A stretch of 64,000 bases of DNA from Desulforhopalus sp. (GTDB taxonomy: Bacteria > Desulfobacterota > Desulfobulbia > Desulfobulbales > Desulfocapsaceae): assembly GCA_030247675.1 (NCBI GenBank), contig JAOTRX010000012.1:90314-154313 (forward strand). Reading direction: 5' to 3'. This document shows positions 59,612 to 64,000 of this stretch, piece by piece. Within the stretch, counting starts at the first letter, position 1; each line of letters begins with the position of its first letter. A program made the translations under genes and the position numbers. The notes under the pieces were generated by a model, which saw only the letters and a program-made list of their open reading frames with translations, was not told the DNA's origin and searched no databases.

Positions 59612-61570
59612 GTGAAACCATTAGAATTGATTAAGGTAGAGGATTTAACAATATGTGAATCAACTGCACAAATGATCACCAAAGCCAGAAAAGATGGAGT
59701 TGAACTCTTTTTTGACCGTGCTACAGCGATGAAGCCTTGTCCAATTGGCGAGCAAGCAGCTTGTTGTAAGCACTGTTCCATGGGACCATGCCGGATGAAT
59801 GTCAATAGCCCGTATGACCGAGTGGGGGTGTGTGGTGCAACTATTGATACGATTGTCGCAAGGAATTTTGGCCGAATGGTTGCCGCTGGAACGGCCGCTC
59901 ACACCGACCATGGCATGGCGATGCTTGAATTATTTCGCGATGTCATCAATGGCAAGGTTAAGGACTTTTCCATCAAAGATCCGATCAAACTCCTCGAAAT
60001 TGCTACCTCTCTTGAAATTCCAACCGAAGGAAGAGATTTAAAGGATGTTGCTTTAGATCTGTACCACGAGCTTGAGAGAACCTACACCCAGGTGGATGGC
60101 GAGATACCGATGATGAAAAGAGTTCCGCCAAAGACCCTTGAGCTTTGGCGGGAAGCTGGAATTGTACCGCGTGGTGCAATGCGGGAAATTATGGAGATGA
60201 TGCATCGCACAGCAATGGGTGTTGATCAGGATTATGAGAATATCACCAAGCAGATCTCACGAACCGCCCTTGCCGATGGTTGGGGCGGGTCAATGGTGTC
60301 TACGGACATCTCTGATATTCTTTTTGGAACCCCAGCGCCTGTAGAAATTGAGGTTGATATGGGCGTGTTGAAGGAAGATCAGGTCAACATCATCGTTCAC
60401 GGCCATGAGCCCATTCTTCTCGAAGCGATGCTTGTTTCCGCGGCCGATCCGACTTTGCAGAAAATGGCTAAGGACGCTGGGGCAAAGGGTCTCAATCTGG
60501 TGGGTATGTGCTGCTCCGGTCTTGATGTCATGTCGCGGCATGGATTACCTCATGCCGGTAATTTCTCAAGTACCGAAGCGGTGCTGGTCACAGGCGCCGT
60601 CGATGCGATGACCGTTGATATTCAGTGTATAAAGCAGGATCTGAAGAAGGTGGCCGATTTCTATGACACCCCGTTCATCACCACCAATTATCGGGCGAAG
60701 ATCGAAGGGGCCCTGCATATTCAGCTTGATGAACATGAACCCCTCAAGTGTACCGATGAGATTATAATAAAGGCAATCACCCGGTTCAAAACCCGGAAAA
60801 TGCCCATCCAGATCCCGAGAAAAGTGAGCAGGGGGATTCACGGATTCTCCTATGAATATGTTAAGTATATGCTCGGAGGTTCGTTCCGGGGCAGTTTTAC
60901 ACCGCTTAATGAAAACATTATTAACGGGCGAATTCGTGGCGTGGCTGGAGTCGTTGGCTGTACGAATCCGCGATCAAAGCAGGACTATTCCCATGTTGAA
61001 TTGGTGAAAGAGCTCATTCGTAATGATGTTCTTGTTCTGCAGACCGGCTGCTCCCAGATGGCACTGGCAAAAGCCGGACTTACCGGCCCAGGCGCTGCGG
61101 CTTTGGCCGGGCCCGGGCTTGCTGAAGTCTGTGAGACGGTTGGTATGCCACCGGTTCTCGGCCTTGGGGCATGTGTTGACAACAGTAGAATTCTTATCGC
61201 CGCCTCGGAAATGGTCAGGGTAGGCGGGCTTGGTGATTCTATCGCCGATTTACCGGCGGCTGGTTGTGCCCCTGAGTGGATGAGTGAGAAGGCTATCGCG
61301 ATTGGCCATTACTTTGTTGCTTCGGGGGTTTATGTAGTATTTGGGCACACCTTCCCGATGACCAAAGGTACCAAATTTGAGAAGCATTTGTTTGATGATA
61401 TGGAAAAACTTGGATTTGGCAAATGGGCCTTTGCCGATGACCCGAGGGAAATGGCGCGTCTAATGATTGCCCATATTGATAAGAAACGGCAGCAGCTTGG
61501 TATCGATAGGGCCAGGGAGAGGGTCTTGTTGGATATGGCAGACAGACGAGACCTTGATGCCTCGGCTTGA
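59612..61570 (+). CDS. cooS: Carbon monoxide dehydrogenase catalytic subunit (second copy)
   Basis: 652 aa from the GTG at 59612, with AGGAGG 8 nt upstream; an earlier in-frame start at 59534 lacks one. Cys43, 51, 52, 55 and 60 (MKPCPIGEQAACCKHCSMGPC) and the C-cluster ligands (VHGHEPI, GMCCSGLD, VDIQCIK, GVVGCTNPR, QTGCSQMA, LGACVDNSR) are intact. It is clearly paralogous to the copy at 51140 but diverged throughout. It follows its own promoter and has no acsB behind it, so it is probably a monofunctional CO oxidase or CO2 reductase rather than the ACS partner. Confidence 0.93.
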   Translation: MKPLELIKVEDLTICESTAQMITKARKDGVELFFDRATAMKPCPIGEQAACCKHCSMGPCRMNVNSPYDRVGVCGATIDTIVARNFGRMVAAGTAAHTDHGMAMLELFRDVINGKVKDFSIKDPIKLLEIATSLEIPTEGRDLKDVALDLYHELERTYTQVDGEIPMMKRVPPKTLELWREAGIVPRGAMREIMEMMHRTAMGVDQDYENITKQISRTALADGWGGSMVSTDISDILFGTPAPVEIEVDMGVLKEDQVNIIVHGHEPILLEAMLVSAADPTLQKMAKDAGAKGLNLVGMCCSGLDVMSRHGLPHAGNFSSTEAVLVTGAVDAMTVDIQCIKQDLKKVADFYDTPFITTNYRAKIEGALHIQLDEHEPLKCTDEIIIKAITRFKTRKMPIQIPRKVSRGIHGFSYEYVKYMLGGSFRGSFTPLNENIINGRIRGVAGVVGCTNPRSKQDYSHVELVKELIRNDVLVLQTGCSQMALAKAGLTGPGAAALAGPGLAEVCETVGMPPVLGLGACVDNSRILIAASEMVRVGGLGDSIADLPAAGCAPEWMSEKAIAIGHYFVASGVYVVFGHTFPMTKGTKFEKHLFDDMEKLGFGKWAFADDPREMARLMIAHIDKKRQQLGIDRARERVLLDMADRRDLDASA

Positions 61571-61669
61571 TGCGATACACAGCAAGCACTATTCGATCAT
61601 GGCTTTTCCGGTGGTTGCGCCCGGAATTAATCTCTGATGACGGCCAGAATAGATAATTGCCCAAGAATG

Positions 61670-61704
61670 AAGCGGGGAAAGCGAAACAGGGTTTTTCCCC
61701 GCTT
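61670..61704 (+). other. 11-bp perfect stem-loop between second cooS and the next gene
   Basis: AAGCGGGGAAA and TTTCCCCGCTT flank a 13-nt loop. No T tract follows, so it may attenuate or stabilise rather than end transcription. Confidence 0.5.
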
Positions 61705-61742
61705 GCTCATAGGGGAAAAAAGAGGGCAAGGTGGGTGATCCA

Positions 61743-62180
61743 ATGATTGTGTATAATGGCAGGTACCGATGGGATGGGACTAGAAAAGATAATAATGATC
61801 CGATTGCCTGGTTTCCAGGTGCTTACGATGTGAAGATTTTCCATTGTTCAAATATCACCCAAAAGGTGAAGCATTTCAAAGCATATGTCTGTTTGTACAG
61901 TCGAACAGGAGAGGGCCAATCCATCTCCGATAATCCCGAAAGATTTGCCAAACGAATTTGCCGAGATTTTTCTTTAGTGATCGATCAGGTTCTTTGGGTA
62001 GAGGATCTTCTTCACGAGAGAGAGCGTTATGATGTTGTCCAATTTATTCACACTGGTAGGGTTGGTGAAAATCTTTTTTATCGGATCGAAAAGCGCAAGG
62101 CCTCGGCAACCGAAATTAAAATGATTCAACAGGGATTGGCTGATTTGGTATCAGATTCTAAAGCAGTACTATGGAAATGA
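61743..62180 (+). CDS. Hypothetical protein downstream of the second CODH
   Basis: 145 aa from the ATG at 61743; a GTG at 61731 is an alternative. Soluble, aromatic-rich, basic C-terminal half (KRKASATEIKMIQQGLADLVSD). The start YNGRYRWDGTRKDNNDPIAWFPGAYDVKIF looks like a beta-sheet-rich domain. Two cysteines only. No family recognised. The next small ORF begins inside its end, which suggests coupled translation. Confidence 0.68.
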   Translation: MIVYNGRYRWDGTRKDNNDPIAWFPGAYDVKIFHCSNITQKVKHFKAYVCLYSRTGEGQSISDNPERFAKRICRDFSLVIDQVLWVEDLLHERERYDVVQFIHTGRVGENLFYRIEKRKASATEIKMIQQGLADLVSDSKAVLWK

Positions 62181-62350
62181 TAATGGAAAAGCAGATGATA
62201 CAAAATCGGTTGCGGGAATTGGAGGATGAGATAGCCGAAACCCTTCGTCGGCTTCCTGCCCATTCAGTTAAACCTCCTGTGATGATCGACCTTCTTGCAT
62301 TGGAGGATGAAAGGGACATGCTTCTTAAGAAGTTCAGTGAAAATCAATGA
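62171..62350 (+). CDS. Small helical protein (59 aa), unknown
   Basis: Overlaps the end of the preceding gene by 10 bp (ATGGAAATGA). Composition is Glu/Leu/Arg/Met-rich: NRLRELEDEIAETLRRLPAH and LALEDERDMLLKKF, two amphipathic helices linked by PPVMID, typical of a small helical hairpin. ATGs at 62177 and 62183 are alternative starts. Function unknown; coding call rests on composition, overlap and context. Confidence 0.5.
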   Translation: MEMIMEKQMIQNRLRELEDEIAETLRRLPAHSVKPPVMIDLLALEDERDMLLKKFSENQ

Positions 62351-62513
62351 AAAGACTCATTCTCAGGAAGCTATTAATGAATGCAGCATTATTGGAAGAA
62401 ACCTGCCACTAACTATTATCTCGCTTGCCAGAGAAAAAAGAAAAAACACGATATCAAATCCTCTGTTGGACATTCGATGGGATCCGATTTATTATTTACC
62501 TTGTAGCGGTTAA
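62337..62513 (+). CDS. Possible small protein (58 aa)
   Basis: GTG start overlapping the preceding stop by 14 bp. SQEAINECSIIGRNLPLTII and SNPLLDIRWDPIYYLPC read as plausible protein with ordered hydrophobic spacing. No strong ribosome-binding site and no family recognised, so this is tentative. Confidence 0.3.
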   Translation: MKINEKTHSQEAINECSIIGRNLPLTIISLAREKRKNTISNPLLDIRWDPIYYLPCSG

Positions 62514-62561
62514 ACAGTCAGGAAACATGAGATTGATTACTTCAAGGTAAAGGGGGTTCCA

Positions 62562-62732
62562 ATGTCAAATCAACATTGTCCGGGTTTTGAAGCCAACAAG
62601 ACGCTAGGCGAGGTGAAAATCAAGTGCCCTACATGTGGTAAGGAGTGGGAAATATTTTCCGACGAATTAGAAAAGACTATTAAGTGCTCATCCTGTAAAG
62701 CAAGTTTTGATCCTAAGGCAAATAAACTGTAG
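62562..62732 (+). CDS. 56-aa zinc-ribbon protein
   Basis: Two Cys-x2-Cys knuckles 20 residues apart (IKCPTCGKEW and IKCSSCKASF), a classic zinc ribbon, on a short acidic/basic chain. AAGGGGG lies 6 nt before the ATG and a strong terminator follows 34 bp after the stop, so it is the last gene of the second CODH transcript. Rubredoxin-like iron binding is possible but the Cys-Pro-x-Cys-Gly pattern is present only in part. Confidence 0.7.
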   Translation: MSNQHCPGFEANKTLGEVKIKCPTCGKEWEIFSDELEKTIKCSSCKASFDPKANKL

Positions 62733-62766
62733 TAAATACCGTAGAGTAATTGCTCTGAAAAAGCTA

Positions 62767-62809
62767 AGGCCCTGGAGGAACTCTTCTGTTCCTGCCAGGG
62801 CCTTTTTTT
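62767..62809 (+). terminator. Rho-independent terminator ending the second CODH transcript
   Basis: AGGCCCTGG (62767-62775) pairs perfectly with CCAGGGCCT (62795-62803), followed by seven T residues. Confidence 0.9.
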
Positions 62810-62979
62810 GTATACATTTGTCGGCTGCACTAAAAAATGACAACATTTTCTGGCGTTGCTGCCAAAGAGCCGGGCCACGTTTTTAGTGCGGGGCGCATGT
62901 GGGAATGAACCAACAATATCCAATCCGGGAAACAGGAGCACAAGATGCCTGTTATGAGATGGTTGCAGTTCTTGGGTGG

Positions 62980-63471
62980 TTAATTCTTTGCTTCGACGCG
63001 CTCTTCTTTATATGGCTTAAGATTTTTCACCATCTTTTCTGCAGTTTGCTTGCCAAATACCTTGTCATTGACGATTACCACAGGAGCAATGCTACAAGCG
63101 CCGACGCAGTTGACATGTTCCAAGGTGAAGAGCATGTCACGAGTAGTTTGTTCGTCTCCTTTCAGTTTTAGCTCTTCCCGCAATTTGGATATTACCTTAG
63201 AGGCACCTTTTACGTGGCAGACAGTACCGCAGCACACAGTAACAATATTTTTTCCACGAGGCTTGAGATGAAATTGCGAGTAAAAGGTTACCACACCGTA
63301 AAATTTTGAGGCGGGTATGTAGGTCTTCTTGGAAAACCACTCAACTGCTTCTTTTGGAACATAGCCGAACGAGTTCTGTATGTCCTGAAGAACGGTAATG
63401 ATATTATCATCGTTGTCGACGTATTTCTGGTAAAGAGCCTGAAGCGTTTCTTCTTGTTTTATTTCCATCAT
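62980..63471 (-). CDS. NuoE-like [2Fe-2S] thioredoxin-fold subunit
   Basis: 163 aa from the ATG at 63471, preceded by GGAG at 6 nt; an ATG at 63483 is also in frame. Family features: LQDIQNSFGYVPKEAVEWFSKK, FYGVVTFYSQFHLKPRG, then the four 2Fe-2S cysteines in TVCCGTVCHVKG and VNCVGACSIAPVV. NuoE-type subunits pair with a NuoF-like flavoprotein in complex I, formate dehydrogenases or electron-bifurcating hydrogenases. No NuoF is next to it here, on either side, so it is an orphan; an electron route for CODH is a tempting but unproven link. Confidence 0.88.
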   Translation of the reverse strand: MMEIKQEETLQALYQKYVDNDDNIITVLQDIQNSFGYVPKEAVEWFSKKTYIPASKFYGVVTFYSQFHLKPRGKNIVTVCCGTVCHVKGASKVISKLREELKLKGDEQTTRDMLFTLEHVNCVGACSIAPVVIVNDKVFGKQTAEKMVKNLKPYKEERVEAKN

Positions 63472-63828
63472 ACAGATCTCCATAATTAGTCAGGTTAATT
63501 GCAACAACAAGCGTCGTCCTGATTCGAGACTAACCAGCCAAACTCATCCAAGTTGCCTATTGAGGCATTTTGGGATCATGATAAGAAGAATTAAGAGAAA
63601 TATGTGATGAATGATGGGAGGTAGAGGGTGTTTGGCATGTTTAGTCATCCATGCATACCTTGAGATTGTTCTGGAGGATATGTTTAAGTTTTTAGACCCA
63701 GCTTTAAGCTACGTTTCGACCAGATAATAATCTCATGAAATCATCACATCCGTAGAGATATAACAATGATGCGTATAGGTGTCACTTAAAAAATCACTCT
63801 GAGGGTGGATGGTAGGAGTCCTAAGCGC
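63472..63828. other. Non-coding spacer between nuoE-like gene and 5S rRNA
   Basis: 357 bp, AT-rich, no ORF with coding features on either strand. It must hold the promoter of the nuoE-like gene; no clear -35/-10 pair stands out. Confidence 0.5.
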
Positions 63829-63862
63829 AAAAAAGCCCCGATGAGAGTGATCTCATCGGGGC
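63829..63862 (-). terminator. rRNA operon terminator
   Basis: On the minus strand GCCCCGATGAGA pairs with TCTCATCGGGGC around a four-base loop and is followed by six T residues, 17 bp after the 5S 3' end. Confidence 0.92.
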
Positions 63863-63879
63863 ATTTTTGTAGAAAAAAA

Positions 63880-63994
<115 letters not shown>

Positions 63995-64000
63995 AAAGCG

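Overview
The window looks like chromosomal DNA of an anaerobic deltaproteobacterial-type organism (Desulfobacterota, sulfate-reducer-like). This is inferred from gene content only: a bacterial Wood-Ljungdahl carbonyl-branch cluster with two carbon monoxide dehydrogenases, a giant FAD/Fe-S D-lactate-dehydrogenase-type protein, acetate kinase, an orphan NuoE-type protein and mid-range base composition. No genus can be named from the sequence alone. There is no phage, no intact insertion sequence, no CRISPR array and no tRNA gene. The only RNA gene seen is a 5S rRNA at the right edge, on the minus strand.

Layout. 1-5.3 kb: the end of a CBS/ACT (AcuB-like) gene, a membrane dynamin-type GTPase, and an unusual PEP-synthase-like protein with a lectin-fold tail. 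5.4-9.7 kb: a minus-strand chromate-resistance-type operon (chrB, a small protein, an MFS transporter, chrA, a rhodanese) behind a promoter with operator-like palindromes. 9.8-11.2 kb: an exported erythromycin-esterase-family protein. 11.2-17.0 kb: a minus-strand envelope locus (FlgT-like, CsgG/PEGA, FecR-domain, OmpA lipoprotein, LolA/aspartyl-protease/PDZ). 17.3-20.4 kb: a ketoacyl synthase III, a carboxymuconolactone-decarboxylase-family protein and a divergent LysR regulator. 20.4-27.1 kb: a MarR regulator divergent from a sucrose operon (fructokinase, sucrose-phosphate synthase, sucrose-phosphatase, amylosucrase). 27.1-31.3 kb: small genes (Cdd1-like, CsaA-like, SMR exporter, PEP-CTERM protein, one unknown) separated by long, structured or eroded non-coding stretches. 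31.3-37.7 kb: pseudouridine synthase, cupin, and a YhaO/YhaN (SbcD/SbcC-like) pair. 37.7-46.7 kb: D-lactate dehydrogenase-type protein, small lipoprotein, PAS-GGDEF diguanylate cyclase, acetate kinase, YcaO.

46.9-62.8 kb is the centrepiece: acsV - acsD - acsA/cooS - acsB - acsC - acsE - small gene - cooC - second cooS - four small genes. AcsE moves methyl from methyl-tetrahydrofolate to the AcsCD corrinoid protein. AcsV (RACo-type) reactivates the corrinoid. AcsA makes or uses CO. AcsB joins methyl, CO and CoA. CooC loads nickel. The second CODH has its own promoter, whose spacer is filled by a perfect palindrome. The cluster head has a sigma-54-like site and a palindrome, and hairpins and terminators divide the cluster into segments. 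Acetate kinase at 43.7 kb could link acetyl-CoA to acetate, but no phosphotransacetylase is present.

The most noteworthy points are: the palindromic promoter of the second cooS; the long Ala/Lys tail on AcsD and a possible Shine-Dalgarno switch in front of it; unannotated cysteine-rich small proteins at both ends of the acs cluster; the PEP-synthase/lectin fusion; the five-gene envelope locus; and a pair of similar intergenic elements 30 kb apart.
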